Positions 48,361 to 60,438 of a stretch of 64,000 nucleotides of DNA are shown in pieces; the first letter of the stretch is position 1, and each line of letters opens with the position of its first letter. Location: contig VUYV01000214.1 in the NCBI GenBank assembly GCA_008711295.1, forward strand, positions 186,001 to 250,000, given 5' to 3'. The notes under the pieces were generated by a model. It was not told the origin of the DNA. It saw only the letters and a list, made by a program, of their open reading frames with translations, and ran no database searches. Position numbers and translations under genes: made by a program. Source of the DNA: Anarhynchus alexandrinus (lineage: Eukaryota; Chordata; Aves; Charadriiformes; Charadriidae).

Positions 48361-51300
48361 TTCTCTGTTCCAGTTTCTTTTGGATGAAATACGGGAAATG
48401 AATAGTTTTTCAAATCATTGCTGAGTAAATGCCCAGATGTGATACAAATATACTGCAAATGCGCATTAAAAATGATCCAAACCCTGTGAAGGAGAGACCG
48501 CTGCATAACCACTGCTCAGGCAAGTTGATATTAAACAAGCTGTCTGAATTTTTCACAACATGTGGGACCTCGGCAGTCAGCAAGGAAGTGATGATTTATC
48601 GTTCTTGGGAAAGAAAGAAAAGGCAAGTGAAAAACTCTAAAAACAAATCAGACCCAGCAAGAAAAATGTTCTTATCTTTTGTTAGTCCCAGTGGGAGAAA
48701 AATAATCCAGGAAATAGGTTCTCGGTAAAGACCAATTCAATGTAGCTGGCCTAAATAAAGCTGCCAGCTAGACAGAGTATTAGCATTGTCAGATTTTTGA
48801 GAGAACTCCACTGAAAGCAGATTAGTAATGGGTGAAGTAAAATGAGAATAATTAACAATGCATATAAGCTCTAAATAGAATAGAAAACTTTGAAAGACAC
48901 GTTAAGAGCTTATCTCCATTGGCTACCAGGGTGGTTCAGGAAATGGAGAGATACCATATGACCTCCTGGGTTGGACTTGGCCCTGTTCTCTTGCAGGAGC
49001 TCTGTTCTGGGCCTTTAGCATCTGCTTTTGAAGTGAAGTCCATGAGGCTTATTTCGGAACAAGCTACCTTATTATTGGGTTGGTGTGAGGGTGTAACCTC
49101 AGTGACTCCACAGTTTGAAGAGTGGGGGGTTTTTTTTTGTGATTCGCTCTTTTTTAACTTTTTTTTTTTTTGCTAAGGTAATATCAAATTTGGAAGAGAG
49201 AGGGTTAATATTCAATGAAAGAGAGGATTAAGACCAGGGGAAGATGGAAGCAAAGAAACCAGAGATCAGCAAAGGCAGAGGAGGGATATGAATGATGAAT
49301 CTTTCATATTCAGGTCTGGCTGAAACAGAAGAAATGGTATGTTCACCATTATTCCCACCATGTCAAATCATCTTTCAATTAATTCTTTTTTTTTGATTAG
49401 TTACTTTTAAAATTAGAAGCAATGTCTCTTTTTCCTTTCCTCAGCACTCTAAAGATCCTCTTGGTAGTGAAGATGTAGTTGCACAAAATTAATTGAAGAT
49501 AATGCACTTAGCAGTTTGATAGCTCTTCACACATTTGAAACCCCTTTACAGAGATTAACTAATTAAGCAAGTCTAAGTAGTACATTGTAAGTACCCCCAT
49601 GTTAACTCATGATTCGTTTGAGGAAGAGGTAAATTTTCACGTGATTTTTTTAATTGATGTTTAAGGAATTAATACTTAAGGTAATTAGCATTAAAGGATT
49701 GCACGCTAATTATGGACAACATACCAGAACCACAGTAAAATCATGATTTTCCATTATGAGCAGCACCTAATGACACCAAAATTACTAGGAGGCAAAAGTA
49801 TCATGGCGGCTGTGATAACTACACTAGTGCCACGTTCTGCACTGCCTTGTGCAGCTGGCCAAGCTTGGTCTGCAAGACCCAGTCTCGCTTGCTTCTGCTT
49901 TTGTCCTTGCCTGCTCCCCACCGTAGAGGCAGTGCTACCTACGTTTACTGTACCTGCGAGTAGCTGGGAGGCACAGGAGTCACTGCATTTGTGTACCCTC
50001 CCACAGTAGAAGTTGTTTTCCTCCCAGCAAAACAACAGCACAGAGAAGAACTATGGCTCTTCCCAAGTCGATGGAGTGTCTGGATACAAGGAGAGGTGTG
50101 AGAAAATGGGAGAGTTTTCCTGGGGTAGAAGGTGCTGTAGCCACAAGATGGAGGTGTTTTCCATGCCCTCTGCTGTTTTCTGCTGTAGTCTGCCCATGAA
50201 ATGATGTCTCCCATAGATCAGGTCACTTTATAAGGCGAGAGAGACACTCCTCACCTCCACCCATATATCCTGCCAACCTTCCTGCTCCTTCTTCCAACAG
50301 GTTTTAATTGTAACACAATCCTTGCTAATATTGTGGTGCTTCACTTAACACCTGTGCTGTGAAAAACTCAGATTCTATTGCCCATAGAAGGGGCGTGTTT
50401 TAGCCATGTAGGACAGGAGCCTTAAGATGACAATGTGGTGCACTGATTTTACCTGACATGTATCAATGTTTCGTAAAGAACTAACCCTCCAGAACACATC
50501 CTGAGAGAGCTCACTGTGAAGCCAAAATGGGAAGGAATAAAGAAGAACCCAGAGAAGTATTTTGTTTGGTATTTTTCTTAAGCAAGAAAGACAGTTCATG
50601 AGAAAAGAGATTGTAAACAGAGATAAAAGTAGGAAAAGTATGTGGGAAGGCAAACACGATTATAATAAATGACACAGAGGAAGCTGGACTTGCACATGGA
50701 AAAATAAGTTTGATGAGCACAGCTGAGCTGTGCTTTCTCCTGTCTGAATGAACTTTTTGCCTACATTATGCTGCAGATCCATATTTTGTTTAGAAATGTC
50801 TCTGTGATTAATAAGGTTGAGCGAAAAACAGTAAATGGAAATCTGCTTTCAGGCAAAAGTTGTCTGGGCAGCTTTCTGTGCCACAAAATAGAGATGTCTC
50901 TGCCTTGGCGTACATGCTTACTATAACAGCTGCACTCACTGGAGCGCACTACGGCAACAACGGGAACATGGCTGGTTCCCGTCTGGCTGCTGACAGCATA
51001 AGAGCACCAGGGAGACGATCCTCAGTGCTGCCACAAAGTCAGCACCCAGACAGACTGCTAGGTTAGTCCCCCTGTACCAGAGATACAACAAGTTCCTTGG
51101 TTGTTTTTTTTTTTTTAATTGAAAGTAGTTCTCAATTTCAGTGGGCTGTGCAGGAAATTTGGAGATTTTCACAACAGGCACTTGTTCATCATATTTTCTG
51201 TTCAGCAGCACCTCTCATCCTTCCTCCCCAATGGGATCCTGATGCTGCAGCCTCTTGGAAGGCGATTTTGCCTTCAGCCCTTGTGGAGAGCAACCAAGGA

Positions 51301-54300
51301 TGGCAGAAGCAAAAGATCCAGCAGCCAAGACCACATGGTCAGGAGAAATCAGTCTCGAACAGCAATGTGGTATCAGCTGGGACATTGTGCATTGCAGGAG
51401 CGATGCCCCAGCAGCTGTAGTCCAGCAGTGAGGTGAAGGGTGAGTTCTACCCTGAGTGGGAAGCAGTGGGTCTTTAATTATATCAATGTCACATCATAGG
51501 GACAACAAGGATGTCTGGTGGGACATATATGTGTCCGTCTGGGCTAGGGCTGTGCTCAGACAAAAGTCTGTTCTGCTCCTGCAGCTCTCTGCCAAGGAGC
51601 CAGGGTTACACCAGACTAGGTGTGAGAAGTATTTGGCAATGCTGTTCCTTCCAATGCTGCCCATCCCTGCCCAATGCAGCCAAGAAGCCTGCCCGCACCT
51701 CCCTGCAGCTGCAGCCCATCACCTCACTGTCCCTGGATGCACTAGAAAGCCCATCGCCCAGCTTTTGCCTCTGTGCTGATAGAAAGTCCTCTGCAGACAT
51801 CTCGTTTCAAATACTTGTTCAAAGCAATTGGCTTAGCTGCTTTTAAATGAAACCCTACAGAGATCATTTGAAACCATTAGCGTTCCCTAGATGATCCAGG
51901 CAGTAACATTGACTGGTTAAAACACACGCATTGACTAAAGAGTTTCTGACACCCAGCCACTCCTTGCTGCTGAAAGCTTCGCGTTTCAGTGGGGAACCAT
52001 GAACTGAGTGTATGATAAAGCCTTTAATAGCACTGAGGAAGAGGGCAGAGCATTGCCAGTTTCTCCAATTTTTAGACGCAGCTTTCATGTGACAGAATTC
52101 AGGAGCCTTAATTTGCATCAAACACAGAAGAAGTTTCTTACATAAGCAGAACTGACAGTAGAAAACAGCCAAGGACTTATCTGCGAGCTACAGGACAGCA
52201 GGGGAACAGGCAAGTGAGTACGAAAAGTTCACTGACCTTTGTGCAGAGGGAAAATTCAAAGCACATTGTCTGCTGTCATTGTGCAAGTGAGAGCCGCTTG
52301 GCGGATGTCCAGCCTGCTAACATGAAAATGCAAAATTTCACAAATGGCAGGCGTGCAGGGATCCTTGTAGACATGCAGAAATAAAATTAGCTCAGGCAAC
52401 AAAGGGAGGAAGAAGAAACAAACAAATTAAAAGATCTCTAGATATCTTGTGGCTTCTCCCCGCTAGTCCAAGCAGGCTCATTTCCACCAGGATATATGAA
52501 AGATATAGCCATGGCAAGTCTGTTTGTCACAAATAAAAATGAGAGCAAATCTGTGGGGAAAAAAAATTGCGGTTTAGGACATGAGCCTACTACTGTGCAG
52601 TTAAAGCTATAAAATGGTGACAGTGTCCTGATACCATGACTGAAGTTCAATTTCCCATTTAAGAGGCGCTTCTGGGAAACCATTCAGTGATTTACAGCCA
52701 CAGATAAAGACAAGGAAAAAAAAAAAAAAGAGAGAGGTACCTTCTCTACTGATCTAGAGGTTATTTGTATTGTATCTTTTATGTCTGTGCTGTACTGACT
52801 TAGCCCGTAACTTCCTTGTGGCACTGGCCAATCCCTCTCCCTTGTCAAATTCCAAGAACGGCGCTACTGCAGCACCAACAGATAATAACAAGCAGCAGGA
52901 ACCAGTCCGCAGTGACCCTTCTCGTGACTGAATGTTTTCTGCCAGGTGCAGCACACCAAAAGTTCGGTTGCAAAATGCTGAATTAGAAGCAGACGGCATC
53001 AACCTTTTCATTATTTTTTTTTTTTGGTCTCATCAAAATTTATGAAGGATGGCGAGGGGAGAAATCAACTGCAAGTTTGCTACCAGCACGGAGGGATTGG
53101 GGAACTGCCCTTTGCTCTGCCTCTTCTAGAGTAATTTTCATCAGCGCTGAATGCATGTGTACCACCAACAGCTCATTCTGAACCAGCAGCTTTTTACACT
53201 CGCTTGGCAGAGGTGTGAATAAGAGATCCTCCGTGGCAGCAGAGAATCAGCCCTCTGTAGTTGCATATCTATATATCTGAGCTTGCCATTGTGATGGCAG
53301 CTATTTGGCTGTTATCAGATGAAGATGGTCTGCTAATAACAATGGCCGTGATTTCATCAGCGCCGGTGAGTCAATCTAACAGCTCGCTGCCACCCTGCAG
53401 AAAACGATCCACTTGTTTTTTTGCCACGTTAATGAGTTGAGTCAGCTCACCGAGGGCAGCGTAAGGAGGCCCAGAGCCAGCGCAGGGTGAGCAGGGGGAA
53501 TGCACAGCCAGGAGGGGAGAGGGTAAGGCAGAACCTCCCAGTGCTGGCAGCGGGAGCTATTGGCTGCAGACTCAGCAAAATGAGAACTTACTTGGCGTTG
53601 AGGTTGCCGTAATGCCTTTACATGAGTAGGGAATCCTTTCTTTAAAGCTTGTTTGGGAGATCAGGGTGGGGGCAGGAAAGGGGAAAGAACTCAGATCTGC
53701 TACAAACAGTGCCTCCTACGTCTCCTCCGTGGAAGCTCAGAGAAAATCTTATTGAAGCAGCAAAGCTGTTAGAGTTTGGGGGTTTTTTTGAACATAAAGT
53801 AAAGCAAGAAAAAAATTAATTCCTAACATGGTGACAATAGTAAAACTCTCAGTCATTCAAGCTATTTTCAATGTTACCTGTGAGGGGAATGAACCATGCA
53901 CAGCAGTTTTCAGGAGGAAAAAAAATAATAACAAGAGGCACCTTGCTGTCCTGTGAAATAGCTAAATTAGTGCCACTTGTTGCTGATGCTTCTCTTTCAG
54001 GGTGGGGTGCAGCTATCAGTCGTGTTTATCAGGTTGGAGAGCACACCAGTGCTTACAAGTTTAAATCTTCAGCATCAGCTGACCGAAATGATAGCTGCAT
54101 ATTCTCATTTAAAATGAGCATGACTTGAAGAGCACAGACGTTTCACAAGCACTTACACAGCAGAATGCTGTGGAACACCAGTTGTAAACATCTCAAATTT
54201 AGGACGCCAAAAAAAAGAGGTAAGGCTTCAAGACACACAAATGGGTGGTTTGCACTGACTTTAGACAAATACTGACTGAAAATAAAACGTGCATTTAAAA

Positions 54301-57300
54301 GAGAAGGTTCATAACCACTTGAACAGCATACCAAGCTTGCTGTGGTCTCTACCACAGAGTCTCCAGCTTAAGGCTGGTAAGAGGGCTGGATACAAGATTT
54401 ACTGGGTGAAATACTCTGGCCTAGGTTATGGGAAGCTGGAGAACACGGTCACAACTGTCCCTTCAGTCTTCTGAAGCCTTTGGCTCTGTTGGTGAACTGA
54501 AGGCCAACCACTATGATGAGAGAGACTATTACTAACAAATGACTGGTGGTGTTTATTGTCCTTATAAGAAAGATTTAAATATGAAGCCTATTTTTCTGAA
54601 GTGCTGATGTCCCTGGATCTAGAGGAAGCTGTCTCTGAACAGCAGCCTGTTTTAGCTTAAGTGTGTGGCACATGCAGACTTGAGTGGGGCACTGGGAGGA
54701 AGGGGGCACCTGAGAAGACATCTGAGCAGGCAAGATGGACTGAGCTTTGTCTGAGTAAGTCACTGCTGTATGTTCTAATTCCATGGAGCTATTCTGATTT
54801 TTACCAGCTGAGGTTCTGCCTCATTATTCCAGAAAGAGATCATACCTTAATTTGATAAGATCTTCATGTAGGGAGCCAAAGGGTGTGGGTAGTGATTTAC
54901 TCCTCTTTGAAATTATAATTATCATCTTTCATCTATTTAAAGAATCTTTATATTTACCTGTGTAAGACAGTCTAATATGGTCAAAGCCTCGTGGTTTTCT
55001 TTTCTCATGACTCAGACAAAGCTGACCACAGCTCCAAAGCTCTTCTCAACGTACTCTTCATATTATGCTTTATTGTTTCTACCTTCCTTATTTCTGCAGC
55101 CTCCAGCTTATTGAAAAAGCTGCTGCAAAAGGGGAGGGTGGGGGTTCCAACCATGTATGTACAGGGAAAATGTGTTATTTAGGAAAAAGAGCTGGTTAAC
55201 TTAGAGCTAGTTCAGCTCAGTAAATAACTCAAGCTAGTGACTGTGGCATGACTGTTTCACAGTAAGTGGTCAAGCCAAGCATCCTGCACGGATGCACGCA
55301 GTCCACACAGCGGAAGTGGAGGACACTGTGTCTGGTGGAGGCCCATCCAATGTAGAATAACAGACCTCACAGGGGAGTCAGTGAAGAATGACTGTGTTGC
55401 AAATGTACATCAATGACGATCCCATGTAAAGAAGAGCTAACATTTTGAGGAATACAGTGCCCAGGGAGGCTGAAGCCTAACATATACAAGACACATGTTG
55501 TGTTCAGAGAGCATTAACCAAGACTGACTAACCTATTTTTAATGCAGCTGTCTTTTGTTCATGCAAAATTCAAATTTATGGTGAGCATCCTGTTACTTAG
55601 AGCGTGGGTGCGAAACCCTTTCTAATAGGATGTGTACTGCTAGTATAGACAAGGCTTGGCTGGCTCAGCGCTGCAATCACATCAGCCTCCTATTTGCATC
55701 CCACCACTGTCTCCCTTTGCACTCCCACATTAGCTGGAAGCTCTTGTCTTCTTCGTTGTAGCTTCTACTTCCTTCGTCCTCCATCCCCAGCTCAAATGCT
55801 TCATTATGGTCCAGGAATTCATTCTACAGTGTCCCTAAAGTTCACCGTCCCCATCACCTTCTCTCTCAGGAATGCATAGATTTGCTTTCCGTTTCATTAC
55901 ACCTATCATGGACATCAGAGCGCTCTCACTTTGTTTGTGTGTGGTGGGGTTGGTTTTTTTAAGTTTTGCTAGTATTAATTTAGTATTTATTCTCCCTACT
56001 CCTAAGTTGCCATAAGTACTTGGAAATGCTAAATCCAGACCAAGACCGAGGCCCTGTAGTGCTGGCACTATGGCCGTGCTCCAGAGCTCTTGCAGCTTCC
56101 AGTTAGTGGTAAGAGGTGGGTCCAGGCAAGTAGACAGGAGTAGCACAAGGAAGCAAAGAGGCAGGGTAGGTCGCTGTGATGGCCAAAGCAGCAGGTGGTT
56201 TTGACTAATCTGAGCATCTCAGTGCATGTTATATGAGTAAAGTATTTCCCTCCCTGACCTGAAATCTCTTTTAAGACTTGTTTATGCTACAGGACCTACA
56301 GCAGCACCACTATGCAAGTAGTAACTCCGCTGTCAGTGCTCCCTGGCACTTCTCCCCTCCCTTCTCACAGCGTTGCTCCCAATGAAGCAGTGTGGTGTCC
56401 CCACGTCCAGTGAATGGGGCAGGGGGGAGCTGGAGCCCCCCGGACATGCACAGACGTGGGCAGCCAGGCCACATGCTGTGAGTCTGGCATGGCCTTGCCA
56501 GCACAGGTGCTCTGCTGGTGGTCTGATCCTTTACCCCCCAGGGAAAGAGCACCAAGGAAAGAAGAGTCATTAAAGCAAAGACCACTCATTACGTGGGACG
56601 GCCATTTTGACCTGGAACAATCATTTTGTGTCACCTTGTAGTTTGTAAGACAGGGCTGGCCTTCCCTCCCTGTCTGCACAGCACATAGACACTCGGGTCA
56701 TGAGCTAATCTGGAAGTTTGGGTCGCTCCTGTGGTATGAATGGTTGATTGTAATTAATAAGGGATGAGGCTGAGAGGACCCCTGTGATGCAGGAATCCGG
56801 AGTCAGCAGGTTTGGCAGAACTCTGTGAAGTTTCAGCCTTGGCATCAATGTCTGTGTTTTAGGAAGCAGCAACCTGTGCTGGCTCGGTGGCAGAGCTCAG
56901 ACAGCAATTAGAAATAAAAAAGTAACATATGCCAACTAGGGGAAAGAAAAAAGAGACTGCAATTGTTCTAAAGCAGAAATTATGAAACGCAGAAAACTGA
57001 CATGAAAAACTGAATACATCAAGGACACAACCCTGGCTGGAAAAGCTAAAAACAGTAAAGGATTTTAAGAAAATGTGGAACAGGAAAAAACTCTAGCAAT
57101 GATACAGACTTAACAACATTTTTATTGGTACTGAGAAGACGCGGGGCCTTGTGTCAGTTTTTATGGAACAAGCAATGTACATTCATCTTGGCAAACTGTC
57201 CTATAGCTTTGTTCCTAGTCCCACCCGAAACACAAGGGGTGAAAGGAAGACAATATTAAAATCGTTTGCCTGGACAGATCTATGCTTAGAGAGGATGTGA

Positions 57301-58413
57301 CAGGTTCAGAAAATAAGACAGGAGTACCAACAAAGGGGGAAGAGGATAGTTTTCCTTGAACCATGACTCCCAAGTCCATGAGATCCTCAGTGTCATGCTG
57401 AATGGAGAAGAGTGAAATGGGAAGTCACAGAGGCCCAAATCCTTACAGAGTTCTTTATTTTCACGTCAAATTTCTTTATATTTATGACATCTAATGCCCA
57501 TTAGTTGCAGCAGAGCTCCCTTGCATAAGTGGGAATTCAACGTCTAACTACACTTGAGGATCTGACCCTCCAAAACAGACCCCGCCAGACCCTGCAGAGT
57601 CCCCGGAACCTCTGCGGTGCAAGGGCTGCTGTGCGGGAGTACTGCGTGGGACGGGAACAGAGCATCCTGTCCCCGCGGTGGAGGGGAGTTGCTGCACACA
57701 GGATACTCTGGCACAGACTGCTGACATCCTGGATCAAAGTTAATTACTCGTGTCTTCATTTTCGTTCTCTGGCTTTCCCACTAATGTTTCTTCCATATTT
57801 CTATGGTTTTGTGTGTGCGGCTGCCTGCGGTCCAGAAGGTCTATTATCTTCCCATCCTGACATCTTGATAGGCAGTCGAACGAGTCGGATAGAGCACTAA
57901 GAGGTAATTAGCATTCAAATAGGTCAGGAGCTCACTTGGGGGTTGTGCCTGACTGGGTTTTCCCAACTCCTTGTCAGAAACAAGTGTTGATAGAGCGAGG
58001 GCGGTCACCAGTGGTGAAACTGCAAACACGAAATCAAACCTCGGTGGTGCTTCAGAAAAAGTCCATGGGGGCGAGGAGGAGTTCACCTTGCACATTTGCT
58101 CATCTGCAGGAAAGGGAGGTCATGAAATGCTGCCCCGAAGTTACAGAGCGTGCTGCAGAGACATGTTTGCTTCCTGCGCCTCTCCCCTGCTGTCCAGGCC
58201 CATCTCATGTTCTGAGAAGTTTCCTTTTAGATGGATGTAATGTGTCGAGCGCCTCTCTCCTGACCTTCAGCAAGCTTGCTGCTCCCTTATTTTCAGTGTA
58301 CGCTAATATGTCTGTAGACTGCTGTGTGTATGTGTGCGTTTGTAGAAAATATAGTTAGTACCTCTGTAGATTTGTGGGTATATGTGCTTGTTAGGAGTTT
58401 CATAATTTCTTCT
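48361..58413. other. Intergenic, no gene recognised
   Basis: Downstream of GRAP2. There are poly-T or poly-A runs near 49130-49171, 51105-51118, 52717-52729 and 53011-53024. An AT-rich segment with TAATTA-type sites lies near 49610-49735, a possible conserved non-coding block at about 53240-53470, and a CpG-rich patch at about 57585-57695. Open frames up to 123 codons show no domains. The expected next gene by human synteny (FAM83F) was looked for and not seen. Confidence 0.5.
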
Positions 58414-58536
58414 AGAGTTTCCTTATGTGTAAAATGGAGATAATAACACGTAATTACCTACCTTGCAGGGCTGTTGTAAGGACAAATTAACCAATGCTTG
58501 TGTGGGTGTTTGCAGATGAAAAGTATGATATTAAGA
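58414..58536 (-). mobile_element. MIR-like SINE fragment, antisense
   Basis: The plus strand reads GTTTCCTTATGTGTAAAATG, then AGATAATAA, TTACCTACCT, GCAGGGCTGTTGTAAGGA and AATTAA. In order and spacing this is the reverse complement of the MIR core (TTAATCCTCACAACAACCC ... CCCATTTTACAGATGAGGAAAC). The match covers about 120 bases with scattered changes, as expected of a very old copy. Confidence 0.75.
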
Positions 58537-60261
58537 CTAAATATAATGATTGAATGTTACAGAAGAGAGTTTGTATTTATTATGGTGATTGAATATGAGA
58601 TGAGAGCGCTTTGTGGGTGTTTATTTCTTGTGCAGTACCGAGTATTTGTGGAAGGTGGGAAACTGGGGGAGCTGAGTTTGGGGTAGGTGTCAGAGAGATG
58701 GTTAAAGTTAACCTTACGACCTACTGACTTTCTTCTTCTCTCAACTAAAGCTGATGCTGAACAAGGAACAAGAGAATAGAGGAATGAAAACAGGGGCAAG
58801 CTGTAGAGGAAGGGAATGAAAATACAGTTGAAAATCATGATTTCTAAGAACAAAAATGCAAAAACTGAACGGGAAAATAAAAGCTAGGGCAAATGAGGCC
58901 AGAGAAAAGAAACCTCAGGGATCCATGATGTTAAATTATCTCAGTACACAGAATTACAAGTAAACACCAGTTTAAAAGAGGCATCAGAAACAATTGATGG
59001 AAAGCATGTGCAGGGAAAGAAAAAGAGAGTGGAATGGGAAGGAAGCAAGAGATGTGCTTAATTATTTTTTGTTTTCATTTCATTAAGTGTAGTGGCATGA
59101 CTCTTATTTCCTATGCGTTGTTGAGAGGCACTTCTTTGCGAACCTTAAAGATGGTGTCAAGTATTTCCGACCCTTTTCCACACGCAGGCTGGTGAGAGTT
59201 AAGGTGTGGATGCATTTGTCAGCCTGAGAATGGCCCTGTCTGGTTTCATTTGGCTTTCATGCTGTCTCTGGAGAATTAATGGAACAAATTCATTTCCATC
59301 GACTCCAGCGAAGCTGTACCAGGAGTGAATCAGACCCATTCTCCCTGCTAAATGCAGCTGTTGCCCTGTGAAACCCTCATCCAAAGTGTATTTCAGGTTA
59401 AACCTGGATTTTTTTGTGATAAAACACAAAAAAAATAAAACCAAAGCTTAATTGTTATCATCTCTCAGTGAGTATGGTATGTTGGTGTGCAAGCTGCCCA
59501 GAGGAGTGGCAAGAGGAGGTAGACCATGAGAATGAGTAAGGGGTAAATAACCGCTACAATACAGAGTTCAGGGAGCAGACTGCCTTTCTTTGCAAATTGT
59601 CCTGGGTTAGAACAAAAATCATTGACAAATATCCCTGCAAAGTCCTGTGGCCTCTTTGCCTTTGCTCCTTCTTGTTCGCCCTCTCTTATCCTTACCCTCC
59701 CTTCTTCAGCATCTCTCCAAATCCAGCATGGCTCCAGTTCTTCACCTGGTCCTTGTTCCACATCACTTCCTTGCACCCTAAAACTTATTTTGGGCTGACT
59801 CACTCTCACCTCAACTCATTGACCTAAATTAATCTTTTGTGTAATTCAACTGACTAAAATTGACGTAAATGGAGTTACATCAGAGCTGAAATTAACCCAG
59901 TCTGACTAAAATAGCACCTGCCTTTTCTACCGAACCATTCCTTGTCTCTTCTCCACCTCCACCCACATATCATGATTTTAACATTTCTTTCTCTTCATTG
60001 CTCTTTCTCTCATCCCGCTGCCATGAGCCAAGCCGTGTTCTTGGTGGCTGGTGTTGCCCTCTCCTCTCTGGCATCCTGTTCTCCTTCATCCCTGCAGCAC
60101 AGGCTGTCGGTCCCTGTTAACAGATGAGCCTTGCCTGTGTCCAAGTCCATGCAACAGCTTTTCACCTTCCATTGGATTTTGCTGTCCTTCACAATAGAGA
60201 TGCACCAGCTGAGTTCAAAGCCTGGTTGCAGTGGGCACTTCATATGCCTGTAGAAATTATA
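58537..60261. other. Intergenic, no gene recognised
   Basis: Purine-rich then mixed non-coding sequence. Nothing recognised. Confidence 0.5.
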
Positions 60262-60438
60262 GTCTTACTCCAAAGAACTTGCAAGTCAGAGTGCCAAGAC
60301 ATACAAAGATGAGGAGGGAAGTTAGATGAAGGTGAAGTGATTTCCCAAAGGTAGCATAGCAGGACGGACAATGGCAGAGCCACGGATGTCAGACTCAAAG
60401 CTCCTCTTCCTTTTCCATGACTATCTTTATGCCAACAT
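60262..60438 (+). mobile_element. MIR-like SINE fragment
   Basis: It starts with CTCCAAAGAACTTGCAAGTC, which I recall from avian and reptilian MIR copies as CCAAAGAGCTTACAATCTA. It continues with GGTGAAGTGATTTCCCAAAGG, ATAGCAGG, GGCAGAGCC, CAGACTCAAAGCTCCT and a terminal ATGCCAACAT. About 175 bases follow the MIR order. No coding capacity. Confidence 0.7.
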
